NCBI RefSeq assembly: GCF_050269735.1
Contig: NZ_JBNNIX010000006.1
Location: forward strand, 62,001 to 126,000
Direction of reading: 5' to 3'
Length of the DNA stretch: 64,000 bases
Source: Paenisporosarcina sp050269735
GTDB taxonomy: Bacteria > Bacillota > Bacilli > Bacillales_A > Planococcaceae
Under the pieces are notes generated by a model that did no database searches, was not told where the DNA came from, and was given only the letters and a program-made list of their open reading frames with translations. The first letter of the stretch is position 1; every line of letters starts with the position of its first letter. This document shows positions 18,581 to 28,276 of the stretch, piece after piece. Position numbers and translations under genes: made by a program.

Positions 18581-19654
18581 ATGGAATTATCAAGGCCTCA
18601 ATTATTGGCTTTAGAGAATATTACAAGTTACGCAAGGAACCATAGACATGAAGCTAAAGAAACAATTAATCACATACTTAAAATGTCTAATATCTCGGTT
18701 GAATTATTTGAAAATGCTGTTGATAAATTAAAGGCTCACGCAAAGATTGGATTACATTTTCATCCCGATAGACCAAATTCAACTATGAAAATCGTTGCTG
18801 AAGCACTTTTGGAGCAGGGAATATATAAGAGCCAGTTTGAAACATTTATATCTAATGGTAGCATCTCGGCTTATCCTGGTGGAGAACGTGACCTTTGGGA
18901 GAAGAGAATTTTTGGAGGTGCATATCAACTGGATGGTACAACCAATAACCAACGTCCTAAATATGGCGCACTAGATTTGATGTTGCACCCAGATGGACCT
19001 GCTCCACGTTTTGGATCATGCTATTTTCTTCTATCCCCCAAGGTCTCAAATCGTGCCACTTATACCTACTTAGATTCGCATCAAGATCCAAAAGAAAAGG
19101 GTAGTTATAAAGAGTTTGATCTTATTTTGGCTGCACTCTTGGAAGAGACATTCTTAAGAGACTTTGCGATTGGAGAAAGAAATCTGACACCGGCAAGGTT
19201 AATCAATCATCTGCTATTTAATATTGAGAAACCTTTTACCGACCCAGCAAACAACGAGCCAAACCGCAATCTTAATCACTATATTGAAGCTCAGGTTCAT
19301 GGTGATATATCACTCAAAGAAGATGTGGAAGTGCTTGTTGCAGATTATTCTTTCAAGAAAACTTATGTAGGGGAAATCTTGGAACAAATATGCCATAAGT
19401 ATTCCATTGATCTGAATTGGCACAGGGGCTTTACTCTTACGGTAGACGAAGTTCCTTCTGATTTTAGAGGTCCATCAATGCCTTCTTTAGCAAAACGCAT
19501 AGCACAAAATAATGTTATCGATGCAAAGATCATTGGTTCAGCTGTAATGGAATTGAACCGCACTCCCGAAACCTGGAGTGATCACGGATCTTATAAGGAG
19601 GTACTTCAAGAATTAAAACTATTGTGGCACGTTTTAGTGAGGTATGGAAAGTAA
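18581..19654 (+). CDS. DUF3626 protein
   Basis: About 357 residues. The conserved blocks of DUF3626 are present: IGLHFHPDR near residue 70, a GALDLMLHPDGPAPRFGSCYF segment (broken here; starts about 131) and an SHQDPKEKGSYKEFD stretch. The H-x-H and D residues suggest a metal-dependent or ADP-ribosyl-type active site, but no activity is established. The start is unclear: ATG 18581 lies 13 bases after AAAGGAG, while ATG 18554 in frame has no ribosome site. Single gene; two short bases-rich gaps flank it. Confidence 0.75.
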   Translation: MELSRPQLLALENITSYARNHRHEAKETINHILKMSNISVELFENAVDKLKAHAKIGLHFHPDRPNSTMKIVAEALLEQGIYKSQFETFISNGSISAYPGGERDLWEKRIFGGAYQLDGTTNNQRPKYGALDLMLHPDGPAPRFGSCYFLLSPKVSNRATYTYLDSHQDPKEKGSYKEFDLILAALLEETFLRDFAIGERNLTPARLINHLLFNIEKPFTDPANNEPNRNLNHYIEAQVHGDISLKEDVEVLVADYSFKKTYVGEILEQICHKYSIDLNWHRGFTLTVDEVPSDFRGPSMPSLAKRIAQNNVIDAKIIGSAVMELNRTPETWSDHGSYKEVLQELKLLWHVLVRYGK

Positions 19655-19710
19655 AATTCCACATTGAAATAATGGTGAATTTCGAATGAGGTCCAAACTA
19701 AAAAGGAAAA

Positions 19711-19736
19711 GAGTTTTTGACGGTGGTCAAAAACTC
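19711..19736. terminator. Bidirectional terminator
   Basis: Perfect 11-base stem GAGTTTTTGAC / GTCAAAAACTC with loop GGTG, lying between the convergent DUF3626 and NTR-domain genes. Confidence 0.75.
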
Positions 19737-19771
19737 TCTTTCACATCTCGGTACCTGAGGTTCTCGTTCAA

Positions 19772-20335
19772 CTACCGTTTTTTGTACCATCTCCACGCCA
19801 AGAAAATAACAATGACTAGTATGATATTAGCAATGACCCACATCATGAGATTCGATTTTTCAACAGTTAAGTCTACTTGTACAGTGGGTTCTTTCCCTTC
19901 ACCCAGAACGGCCAAATCTTCTTGTGCAGCACCTAATGCTGTCGTACGATCACAGATGATTGTCACAAGCTCTGCTTGATTTCCATACATGTTAGACTCT
20001 GTTGCGTACACTAAATATTCCTGACCAACCTGGAATTCATACCCACAATCCCCCCCACCACTGCCGGTGGTAATAATGACTTGAGACTCAGATATACCTT
20101 TCCAGGTTTCCGCTACTTCAATCAATACTCGTTTCTTCATATATCCCGATAAGTCTTTTTGTTCGTTCACTTCAAGCACTTTTCCTGAAAAAACGGCTTG
20201 TGAACGCTCCAACTCTTCTTCGACTGATGGGGGCTCTACACAGCTACACGCATAGCTGGTTGTCGGAACGATGGACATGCTGATCAAACTAAAAAGGACA
20301 CTTAACAACATCGTCAAAAGTATCTTCTTCCTCAT
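19772..20335 (-). CDS. Membrane-anchored TIMP/NTR-like domain protein
   Basis: A 187-residue surface protein: signal peptide, then mature start at SYACSCVEPPSVEEELERS, the C-x-C start typical of netrin/TIMP-like bacterial domains in which cysteines anchor an OB-fold (further cysteines at GGGDCGYEF and TIICDRT). A C-terminal helix WVIANIILVIVIFLAWRW ends in a basic tail, so it is held in the membrane with the domain outside. ATG chosen after AAGGAG at seven bases. It follows the DUF4349 lipoprotein gene within 20 bases, so both are likely one operon for a surface function that is unknown. Confidence 0.8.
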   Translation of the reverse strand: MRKKILLTMLLSVLFSLISMSIVPTTSYACSCVEPPSVEEELERSQAVFSGKVLEVNEQKDLSGYMKKRVLIEVAETWKGISESQVIITTGSGGGDCGYEFQVGQEYLVYATESNMYGNQAELVTIICDRTTALGAAQEDLAVLGEGKEPTVQVDLTVEKSNLMMWVIANIILVIVIFLAWRWYKKR

Positions 20336-20352
20336 GGGCAGTCTCCTTATCT

Positions 20353-21255
20353 TCATCCTTTTTTCTGTTCATTTAGTCTTCTTCTAATAAACCAATACAC
20401 CGCAAATCCTATCACGCTCAAAATGAGCAGAACTGGTAAGTTTCCGATGAAGAATACGATAAATGCTGAAGCTGCCGATAATAATGAATTCGTACTTGTT
20501 GCGAATTGTTTTTTTGTTTTTTCCCATGTATTTAACTCTTTGCTATCGATCTCAGGAACTACCACACGATTTTCATACATCGAGATTTCAATCGTTGAAA
20601 ACGACGTCTGGTTTTCAAGATACTTCATCTTGCCGACCATTACTTCAATCTCTTCTTGAACCTGTGCTAAATCTTTAGAGATTTTCAGCAAATCCTCGGT
20701 TTTCTGTGCTTTGCTCATGAAATCAAGCAAGCGTTCTTCAACCGCTCGTTTGGATCTAACGCGTGATTCCAAATCTACGTACTGCTCGGTAACATCCTGA
20801 CCCGTTACATTGCGCTCTAATACTTTAGCTGCTTCCCCTTCAGCCTCTAAAAGGAATTTTTCAAAATTCTCTTCAGGGACCCTAACAATCATTGTGCCTC
20901 TGCTCGTTTGATCGTCTTCTTGATAGACGTTCGATTCAACGATGTACCCTCCATATTGCTCGACTTTCTTCTGAATATTACTTTGGGCTTTATCCAATTC
21001 TTTCACGTTCACACTTAAAATCGCCTTGTGAATAATCATTCGTTTCACGGAAACAGCAGGCGCAGCTTTTTGTGATTCATCTGAACCTGTTTCGTTAGCT
21101 AATTGCTCTGACTCAGTACTTACTTCATTCGAAGCTTCCGACTCCGGTGCCATTGCTTTATCCTCGGAACTCTCGGTACCCATTTCGCTTGCACTACAAG
21201 CCCCCAACAGAACCAACAAGCTGAAAAGTAGGATAAATAAAATTTGCTTTCTCAT
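20353..21255 (-). CDS. DUF4349 lipoprotein
   Basis: A 300-residue lipoprotein: lipobox LLGAC at residue 20, a Ser/Glu-rich linker (about 21-70), then the DUF4349 domain with KAILSVNVKELDKAQSNIQ, long coiled coil around residues 165-215 and a C-terminal membrane helix (about 270-290) followed by RRRLNEQKKG. The fold spans the membrane with both lipid anchor and helix. Function unknown; family members are co-operonic with envelope proteins. First gene of a pair with the NTR protein. Confidence 0.88.
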   Translation of the reverse strand: MRKQILFILLFSLLVLLGACSASEMGTESSEDKAMAPESEASNEVSTESEQLANETGSDESQKAAPAVSVKRMIIHKAILSVNVKELDKAQSNIQKKVEQYGGYIVESNVYQEDDQTSRGTMIVRVPEENFEKFLLEAEGEAAKVLERNVTGQDVTEQYVDLESRVRSKRAVEERLLDFMSKAQKTEDLLKISKDLAQVQEEIEVMVGKMKYLENQTSFSTIEISMYENRVVVPEIDSKELNTWEKTKKQFATSTNSLLSAASAFIVFFIGNLPVLLILSVIGFAVYWFIRRRLNEQKKG

Positions 21256-21425
21256 CTTCGACTGCCCCCTATCTCTATACTATTTATGACGAGACGGGCA
21301 GGAAAAATGTTACAATTTTCTGATTGTTTTTTATAACATTAAATAAACCCCCTTGCTTATTGGACTTGGGGGTTGAAATTGTTCTTTTGGTTAACTAAAG
21401 AATCGGCACACTCTTTACAAAAAGC

Positions 21426-21455
21426 AAGCGGCCGAAGATGCAATTTCGGCCGCTT
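21426..21455. repeat. Hairpin repeat, copy A (also terminator)
   Basis: A perfect 11-base stem AAGCGGCCGAA / TTCGGCCGCTT with loop GATGCAAT. It follows the 21466 gene and can end its transcript. The same element, loop included, occurs inverted at 36367 (28 of 30 bases identical). Confidence 0.7.
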
Positions 21456-21465
21456 CCTGCTTCAA

Positions 21466-21735
21466 TTATTTTTGAGATCGCACTGTTCGTAAACGACGGA
21501 ACTGAGCAATTTCTTTAAATAGAAATTGCCAAAAGGCGAAGGAGGCGATTAGCAAAAACCCAATCTTCCACCCCTGTCCCCAATCATTAAAATACACATA
21601 ATAGGACATTGAAGCGAACACACCTATATAAAATATGAGTCCCCAAAGGAGTGACTCCCGCTTGACGTAAAACTTAATCGCAAACAACAAAGCGCAAATG
21701 CCTAACAACACCCACTTTAACGTATCGAACTCCAT
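21466..21735 (-). CDS. Small membrane protein
   Basis: An 89-residue protein with three membrane helices (about residues 5-22, 28-48, 54-75) and a basic C-terminal tail (FRRLRTVRSQK). It lies 12 bases downstream of the GNAT gene and is probably cotranscribed with it. No known family. Confidence 0.6.
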   Translation of the reverse strand: MEFDTLKWVLLGICALLFAIKFYVKRESLLWGLIFYIGVFASMSYYVYFNDWGQGWKIGFLLIASFAFWQFLFKEIAQFRRLRTVRSQK

Positions 21736-21747
21736 TAGTTTCTCCCC

Positions 21748-22152
21748 TCACAAACCAGATTGTTTGGAATAATTTCTTCGTAGCATTCCATGTGTTCGCT
21801 GCATTCCGAGCTTTTCATAGTATCCCATCAAGTCTTCGTCACACATCAAATCAATCATATAAATATCCTTTAACAAGGCGAACATCTTTTGAACAAGTTG
21901 GTGACCAATACCTTGTCCCTGATAAGCTGGCAGCACTTCTAAAAATGGAATATACGCGGACAATATACCATCACTGTTTGCTGTAATAAAGCCTATAACT
22001 TGTTGGGATCCTTCATCAATTGCCAATACCAAATGTGAGCTTCTTTTCAGTAATTTCAGATGGACTTCAGAAGAAGGCGGGTTTGGCCACCCCACAAAAA
22101 ACCCGTTCAATTGTTCTTTAGTTATATCTTTAATAGATGTTGTATAGATCAT
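21748..22152 (-). CDS. GNAT N-acetyltransferase
   Basis: A 134-residue acetyltransferase with the acetyl-CoA loop YQGQGIGHQLV (about residues 78-88) and the closing strand/helix YYEKLGMQRTHGML. Substrate unknown; small single-domain GNATs like this act on small amines or antibiotics. Probably cotranscribed with the small membrane gene downstream. Confidence 0.85.
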   Translation of the reverse strand: MIYTTSIKDITKEQLNGFFVGWPNPPSSEVHLKLLKRSSHLVLAIDEGSQQVIGFITANSDGILSAYIPFLEVLPAYQGQGIGHQLVQKMFALLKDIYMIDLMCDEDLMGYYEKLGMQRTHGMLRRNYSKQSGL

Positions 22153-22209
22153 ATTCAGAACCCCTCAAGTTGCCAAAATTATGAACTGAGTGAATCACAA
22201 CTGTATTCC

Positions 22210-22314
22210 GCAAAACAGCTACGCTTTCCGTGGGCGAGCGTCAAGTCTCCTCGTCGCTAGCTCCTGCGGGGTCTTGACTGTCTCGCTTTCCCACAGGAGT
22301 CTTCGCTGTTTTGC
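22210..22314. repeat. Long palindromic intergenic repeat of Bacillaceae type
   Basis: Ends GCAAAACAGC and GCTGTTTTGC are perfect inverted repeats; inside, CGCTTTCCGTGGG-CGAGC-GTCAAG faces TCTTGAC-CTCGCTTTCCCAC. This matches the dispersed intergenic element common in Bacillaceae genomes that contains CTTTCCCACAGGAGTCTTCGC. It lies at the edge of the defence island, between the GNAT start and the end of the DUF2357 gene. Confidence 0.75.
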
Positions 22315-22387
22315 TCCATACTTTTTCATCAAATCGCAATAATTTTAAGAACCAAACCCATTCATAAAAAACTAACCGCCAAAAGAT

Positions 22388-24790
22388 TTAGTTCAACAGT
22401 TTCTGTACCGCTCGTACAATATGGAATGGATTTTTAAGTATTTCATCTTCACTTATCAGCGTTTCTCCAACAACTAAAGTATTGTCTTGAAATGAGAAAC
22501 GGTGCTCTGCAAAACAAAATGCAACTACCCTACAGTCATCCTCTAAAAAAGGTGTATTTAGTTCAACAAGAAAATCATGAGAAACACGACGTAAAGCCTT
22601 CCAAACCGTGTACTCAACTTCACTTCTTACAAATAAATCTTGTAGTCTTTTCGCTTCTAATAAACTGGGTTTCGTTGTCATAAAGTTACTAGCTACACGA
22701 ATTCCATCTACAGCGATATTTGTATGAGTAATCCATGTATCTACTTCAAATACGATTGATTCTATTGTTTCTTCCTTAGTAATAATTTTTCCATGTTCAA
22801 TCCGATCTTCTGTTTCAATAAACAATACAATCCAACTTGCTTGTGAAAATGACTTAGGTAAATCTTTTTTTAACACTTCTACTTCTCGGTTTCTAAAATC
22901 GTAAGTCGTGACTTTAATAAACAGAGCGATATTATCTAACATTATAGGTTTCGGCTCTAGCGCACCTATTGGTAGAATTCCTTCTTTCAGCAACTCATCA
23001 CCATTTTTGTTTAATAAATTATAAATAACTTCTGAAACAAGTTCTGTAGCATTCGGCAAAAATGGTAGTCCACCAATATTTACTTTATTTATACTTTTAT
23101 ATAATGGATGGGTTTGGAAACCTTTCATATCCTTCCATGGGAACAGTACATATGCACCAAATGCCGTTCTTTCATACGCTCCGTCATTGGCTACAACAAT
23201 TGCATCTCGATAACGATGCATTGTATTAATATCTTCCAGCTGCGGTGAAGGACCTTCTTTACTACAAAAATCAATTTTATATTTTGCGTCGAAAATATAT
23301 TGAAACTCGTAATTCTTGCCTTTTTTTGCAATGCTCAACATTGAATCTGGCTTTTGTTGCACAGTAGGTATTCGGTTTCCAGTGTCATACTGATAAACTA
23401 ATGAGATTGTTTCTCCAGTCACTTTATGTTCGAATGTCCGCTCAATACGTTGACCATCCGTTAATTTAATAAATAATCCATTTGAGTTAAATTCAATGAC
23501 GTTTTGAGTTAATCCATGACATGTTTCTGATAAAATTTGGCCTAGTTTTAAAAAAGTCCAATACTCATACAGCTGCCAAATGGTTTTTAAGGACATTTTA
23601 TACAACTCACCTTGCAGTACAATACTTTGCGCTAAAATAGCATATATTTGATGAACTTCACGGTAACCAGATGCCATTTGCAATACTAGACTATGCGCCG
23701 TTCGATCAAGCAGTCCAACGCTTCGCCAAAAAGGTGAATTTAAACGTTTTTGCAGTCCAATTTCGTCTTGTTTTAAACTCACTATTATGTCCCTAGAAAT
23801 CACATTGGTTTTATCTTTTAACTTTAGCGCATTATCAATTATTTCAATTAGGGCATGCAACCTAGACATAATACGTTGCATCGTCCATTTCACATAGCGA
23901 TTCTCAAGTGTATCGAAAGTTTGCTCTTTTTTTATAAGCAAACCTTTCGTTGGCATCATGTCCTTGCCAGCAATATTAATGCCTTTACCATTTGGCATCT
24001 CCACAAAATGTTGAGCATTTTTACGCAGATACCCATGACTTCGGCTATCTTGTTTACGAAGACGCTCGCCCCGTACTTCGATATAGTTTTTAGTTAATTG
24101 ATGATGCGGCATACGTTCAATTTGCAAAATAGCCTGTTTATAATTTTCAATATGCGCCGAAAATAAGCGGTAAAACTCACCCAGTGTAGGATCTTTATAG
24201 TACTTTGCTTCCCCTAATACATATGTACGCTGTACAAATTGATAGGCCAAATTATAAAGTTCATCCTGCACCCCAGACAATAAATCTCTATAGTCCGTCT
24301 TGTAATCGAGCTTCGTCGGAAAAACTTCAATTAGAACATCTAGTAGCTTCTTATCGCCCTCACGTATTTCAAAAGAAGAAAAACCTACTTCGTTTTGGAA
24401 ATGCAATGTTCCAGATAAAAAGTTCATTCCTTTTGTCTTCGTTATCGCTTCTTTGAAAGGAGCATATTCATGATAAAAAGACACTTCACGACCTTTTCTT
24501 TGATCAATAATAATTTGATAATAACCATTTTCAAAAAATATAGGAGGCAAATCCTGTTTCGTATAAGTTACTAGCTCACCTTTACGAGCATCCAGAATCT
24601 CAGTTCGTACAGTATCATCTAAACCAAAGGTGTCTACACGGAATTTCATCTTGTCATCTACGCTATACGGTACGAATTGGTTTTGGTAACGGTCATAATT
24701 CATATCCCCTTTTACGACTAACGTAAAAGCATCTGTCTCGATACAAAGTAGCTCAATGTTTTTATGCGATCCAGAAGGAAGTGAATCCAT
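22388..24790 (-). CDS. DUF2357 nuclease, McrC-like partner
   Basis: An 800-residue protein. The N-terminal half corresponds to DUF2357; a PD-(D/E)XK nuclease follows at about residues 400-590, seen as QLYEYWTFLKL (acidic residue), YIFDAKYKIDF (the D-x-K core, near 500) and MHRYRDAIVVANDG (the Q/H-x-x-x-Y helix typical of McrC-type nucleases). In established McrB/DUF2357 pairs this subunit cuts DNA while the McrB GTPase translocates. Its start overlaps the end of the McrB-like gene by 29 bases, so the subunits are made together. Last gene of the defence island. Confidence 0.82.
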   Translation of the reverse strand: MDSLPSGSHKNIELLCIETDAFTLVVKGDMNYDRYQNQFVPYSVDDKMKFRVDTFGLDDTVRTEILDARKGELVTYTKQDLPPIFFENGYYQIIIDQRKGREVSFYHEYAPFKEAITKTKGMNFLSGTLHFQNEVGFSSFEIREGDKKLLDVLIEVFPTKLDYKTDYRDLLSGVQDELYNLAYQFVQRTYVLGEAKYYKDPTLGEFYRLFSAHIENYKQAILQIERMPHHQLTKNYIEVRGERLRKQDSRSHGYLRKNAQHFVEMPNGKGINIAGKDMMPTKGLLIKKEQTFDTLENRYVKWTMQRIMSRLHALIEIIDNALKLKDKTNVISRDIIVSLKQDEIGLQKRLNSPFWRSVGLLDRTAHSLVLQMASGYREVHQIYAILAQSIVLQGELYKMSLKTIWQLYEYWTFLKLGQILSETCHGLTQNVIEFNSNGLFIKLTDGQRIERTFEHKVTGETISLVYQYDTGNRIPTVQQKPDSMLSIAKKGKNYEFQYIFDAKYKIDFCSKEGPSPQLEDINTMHRYRDAIVVANDGAYERTAFGAYVLFPWKDMKGFQTHPLYKSINKVNIGGLPFLPNATELVSEVIYNLLNKNGDELLKEGILPIGALEPKPIMLDNIALFIKVTTYDFRNREVEVLKKDLPKSFSQASWIVLFIETEDRIEHGKIITKEETIESIVFEVDTWITHTNIAVDGIRVASNFMTTKPSLLEAKRLQDLFVRSEVEYTVWKALRRVSHDFLVELNTPFLEDDCRVVAFCFAEHRFSFQDNTLVVGETLISEDEILKNPFHIVRAVQKLLN

Positions 24791-26273
24791 TTTTCCTTAA
24801 CCTCCCAAGCATCTCCTCTACTTTTAAATAGCTCTTTGGATATGACTGTTCTTGACCCACTGCTGTTTGCTTGGTCCACAATTTCTCTAAGCCTATTAGA
24901 ACATCCTCAACGACTTGACCTCCACTTATACGTGGCAAAATCTTTTGCATATAACAGAAATCCATAGCCTCATCTTCAGTCAGTAAACCGGTTTCTTTGT
25001 TATGGACCATATAAAAACAAATCTCATCACGAACTCGATAGCCTACTTGTGCATTAATTTTTGATAAAAACACGTTAATATTTTCAATATCTTTTGAGAT
25101 TTTTTCTATCAAACTTCGATGTTTACTAAACACATCAATTAAGTGAATGTAGCTTGCCTCTAAACTGCTATTAGAAATTCGTTTTTCAGGTTCTTTTTCC
25201 GTTACCCCTGTCAGGAAATCAAAATGATTAAGTTCTATACGATTAAATTCAATCGTATTTGCACGGTCTAATACTTTTTTGCTAAACGGGTGTGTCGTTT
25301 CATCCATATTTACCGTTCCAACAATATATAAATTGTTTGTTACACGTAAAGGACCTCCGGGAGATTCGCCAAATGCCTCTTTTTGATATAGATTCGGATC
25401 AACCAGATAAGAAGAAACAATTCCTTCATCAACATCTTTTTTACGACTTTCCATTACACTCAGCACATCGCTGAAGTAATACTCCACTCTTGCCAAGTTC
25501 ATCTCATCTAGCAATGCAAAATGGGGTAGGTCAGGATAATTCATTGCATGCTCAATTAACTCAGCCAGAGGACCCTTTTTGTATTCTCCTTGTAGCGTTA
25601 AGTATCCAAGTAAATCGGAACTATCACTCCAATCAGGACGCACTGGTATCATTTTAAATTGTCCATTATCCTCCGTTGCTCCAACACTATTCGCAAACAA
25701 TTCTACAATCTTTGTTTTCCCAGTTCCTGAAATTCCAGAGATAATGACGAATGGTTTGCTGCGTAGTGATAAGTAAAAATTGTACAAGTCTTCTTTTGAA
25801 TAATAGAATCCGCGTGATTCAATGTAAGTGTGAATATGGGCTAACAGATCAGAATTGGTTATTTCATCAAAAGCTTGTATAGGATCTTCTTCAGGAATTT
25901 CTACAGCTTCTTCATCTTGGTTAAGTAGTCTTTCTATTGATGTGTATTTTATAGGATTCCCACTTCCTTTATGTAAATCGCTCACGTCTAAACCGACTAA
26001 TTTACTTCTTAACTCTCCTGAAGTTACTTCACCAGATAAAACATATCGAGATGGATTCCTCTTGGGTATTTCTTCTTCATATCCCAAGAAATCATACACT
26101 TCAATAATTTTATTCTGATAAACTGCACAATAATACTTTATATCCCTTGTTGCAGTTTTGCCAAAGCTTGCTACCCAGCTAAAACTTGTGGCCTGATACA
26201 GATCTTCCGCCGTCATATTCTCTTTATAGGATCTATTAATTTTTATTAAAACCACATCTTCAATATTAGCCAT
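24762..26273 (-). CDS. McrB-like AAA+ GTPase
   Basis: A 503-residue motor. Residues 1-115 form a small N-terminal domain of beta strands (WVASFGKTATRDIKYYCAVY) that I infer to be a DNA-reading (EVE/PUA-like) module. The AAA core has Walker A GISGTGKTKI (about 178-187), the McrB-type Walker B LLDEMNLARVEYYFSD (about 250-265) and the signature GTVNMDETTHPFSKKVLDRA (about 320). McrB-family motors use GTP and drive a nuclease partner against modified DNA. It is separated from the upstream AIPR gene by a terminator, so this pair is its own transcription unit. Confidence 0.88.
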   Translation of the reverse strand: MANIEDVVLIKINRSYKENMTAEDLYQATSFSWVASFGKTATRDIKYYCAVYQNKIIEVYDFLGYEEEIPKRNPSRYVLSGEVTSGELRSKLVGLDVSDLHKGSGNPIKYTSIERLLNQDEEAVEIPEEDPIQAFDEITNSDLLAHIHTYIESRGFYYSKEDLYNFYLSLRSKPFVIISGISGTGKTKIVELFANSVGATEDNGQFKMIPVRPDWSDSSDLLGYLTLQGEYKKGPLAELIEHAMNYPDLPHFALLDEMNLARVEYYFSDVLSVMESRKKDVDEGIVSSYLVDPNLYQKEAFGESPGGPLRVTNNLYIVGTVNMDETTHPFSKKVLDRANTIEFNRIELNHFDFLTGVTEKEPEKRISNSSLEASYIHLIDVFSKHRSLIEKISKDIENINVFLSKINAQVGYRVRDEICFYMVHNKETGLLTEDEAMDFCYMQKILPRISGGQVVEDVLIGLEKLWTKQTAVGQEQSYPKSYLKVEEMLGRLRKNGFTSFWIA

Positions 26274-26383
26274 AGTTACGCCACCTCATCTTGTTTTACT
26301 TCCTATACCGATAGAATTCCTTACTACTATTAGAATTAAATTTCTTGTCACTTTAACTTTGAAAACACTTTTAAAAAAGAAAA

Positions 26384-26414
26384 AATGGCAAAGCGACTTT
26401 GTCACTTCGCCATT
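26384..26414 (-). terminator. Terminator between AIPR and McrB-like genes
   Basis: On the minus strand AATGGCGAAGTGAC pairs with GTCGCTTTGCCATT (12 of 14) across a 3-base loop, followed by T residues. It separates the two restriction modules. Confidence 0.7.
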
Positions 26415-26442
26415 CTATTACTCTTAAAGAAAGCTATATATA

Positions 26443-28260
26443 TCAATAAATAAAGCTCAAAAATTTCTGACATTCTTCTTTATACTGTTTCCAACATTGT
26501 TCCTTTTTTGCCCACTGAGTTACATTTTGTTCACCTGCAGAATCTCTTAAGAATTCAAGTGTTCGTTGTGCTATTTCTTTAATAACATTATCCCATTTGT
26601 CTGAAAGGGACTGTTTTTCCCATACTTCCTGCAAATTGATTTCTTTTCCATACAAAAGGTTTAGCATCGCAGTTGTATAATAAATAACATTTGCCTTATA
26701 ACCTTTCAATCCCATTGTTTCTACCATGATTTGCACTTTTCTGTTTACAATCACGCGTGCAATTAACTCTTTATATACAGTTGCGGTCATTTCTTCTAGT
26801 TCTTCTATTTGATTATCGTCACCTTTTTCGTACTTCCAATAAATTTTATTTTGGTCCATGAATTTTTTAAATGCTTCTTCTCCACCCTTACTTGAAACAT
26901 GTGGAAAGCCTTCCCACGACATAAAGTTTTTCGCTAAATCTACTTTATTTAAAAGTAATTCTTTAGGATATTCTTTTTTAAAATCTGTTTGTTCTTTACC
27001 TTTTTTCCTACGGTTAGCATCAACCATATATTGACCACGAGCTCTTTCGAAAAACCACTTATTTTCAGCTTTTCTTTTATCTTGAGAAGGTATCCAGACG
27101 TTTCTTGAGAAGCGTTCTAAAGAAGACATGAAGCGAGTATTGGCTAACAAGTCTGATTGATTAATTTTATTTTGAGTATTTGCATACTTGGATATTTTTG
27201 AAACCATATCTTCTTCTGCACTTTTAGAGTTCGCTTGACTCTCATCCAGTTGTAATATTGTCAACTTCGTTTGTATATATACATCTCTTAAATCAACCCC
27301 GGATTGATAAGCTTGATGTATCGATGCTGTCGTTTGACCTCCATTTACAATTTGCCAGCCCTCTAGTGTTCTTATCCTATATATATTCAGTCCTTCAGCA
27401 ACTTGTTCGATTTCTCCAGCTCTTGCAACACTAGAGATACCATTGTTATAAACTACAAACATTTGCTTCTCTTCAGGACTACGTAATGTTTCACGAATAC
27501 CCTTATTTGTATTTCCTTTTGCTTGTAAAAAAGATCTTACATTTCTCTCAACTAATTTCGGCCCCCATTTGTCGTAAGCTTTTGCTAACAAATCAGCAGA
27601 AATGAATCCTATATAACAATCAAAACTATCTTTTACTCCCTCTTGTTTAGGGTCAGGAACAAACATTAAATCAAAAGTTTCGCCAAAATCTTTTTCGAAA
27701 TCAATTTCTATATTCCCCGATTCTTGATCAGCAGAAATAAGTTGATATACGCGGTCGATATCCCAAATTTCAACTGTAGTATCTAAACCTTTGACGCTTT
27801 GAATATCAATATTTTTATTAGAACGATAGTACTGATTTGTAAAAACTAAAATATTTAATTTTTCTATTTTAATATCTTTATCATTTAGTAGACGTATCAA
27901 ATCCATAACTGGATGAGAAGGATCTACTGGTAGAGTAGAATAATTAGTAATGAATCTTTTTGCTTTATTAGCTAGTTCTTTTAAATTTGTCATTGAGATT
28001 TCTTCAGGAGAATCTAGTCCTTCATGATAATCTAATATATATAAGTCTAATGTCTTGTCATCATCATCATACGCGTAGGCATCAATTTGAACATTTAACA
28101 TAGGCCGATAATATTCGACATGAATAGGTGCATTCGCAGTTTCCATATATCGTAAATATTCATTTAAAAATTCTTCAAATGGAGAAGTCCTAAATGACTC
28201 TTGTTCAATTGAATTCATCATTTCACTATAAAATACTTGTAGTTCATGTTTTACGCTCAA
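26443..28260 (-). CDS. AIPR family protein (abortive phage resistance)
   Basis: A 605-residue protein of the AIPR family (Pfam PF10592, AbiR-related). The family core is visible: VYNNGISSVARAGEI, then IRTLEGWQIVNGGQTTASIH (about residues 295-314), and the IPSQDKRKAENKWFFERARGQY block (starting about 395). The N-terminal 200 residues resemble a nuclease-like fold with acidic and lysine residues (VQIDAYAYDDDDKTLDL). Start is TTG after AGGGTGTGAG. It lies 17 bases after the PD-(D/E)XK gene and is the last gene of the MORC-Z1 block. Confidence 0.88.
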   Translation of the reverse strand: MSVKHELQVFYSEMMNSIEQESFRTSPFEEFLNEYLRYMETANAPIHVEYYRPMLNVQIDAYAYDDDDKTLDLYILDYHEGLDSPEEISMTNLKELANKAKRFITNYSTLPVDPSHPVMDLIRLLNDKDIKIEKLNILVFTNQYYRSNKNIDIQSVKGLDTTVEIWDIDRVYQLISADQESGNIEIDFEKDFGETFDLMFVPDPKQEGVKDSFDCYIGFISADLLAKAYDKWGPKLVERNVRSFLQAKGNTNKGIRETLRSPEEKQMFVVYNNGISSVARAGEIEQVAEGLNIYRIRTLEGWQIVNGGQTTASIHQAYQSGVDLRDVYIQTKLTILQLDESQANSKSAEEDMVSKISKYANTQNKINQSDLLANTRFMSSLERFSRNVWIPSQDKRKAENKWFFERARGQYMVDANRRKKGKEQTDFKKEYPKELLLNKVDLAKNFMSWEGFPHVSSKGGEEAFKKFMDQNKIYWKYEKGDDNQIEELEEMTATVYKELIARVIVNRKVQIMVETMGLKGYKANVIYYTTAMLNLLYGKEINLQEVWEKQSLSDKWDNVIKEIAQRTLEFLRDSAGEQNVTQWAKKEQCWKQYKEECQKFLSFIY

Positions 28261-28276
28261 GATCTCACACCCTGTC

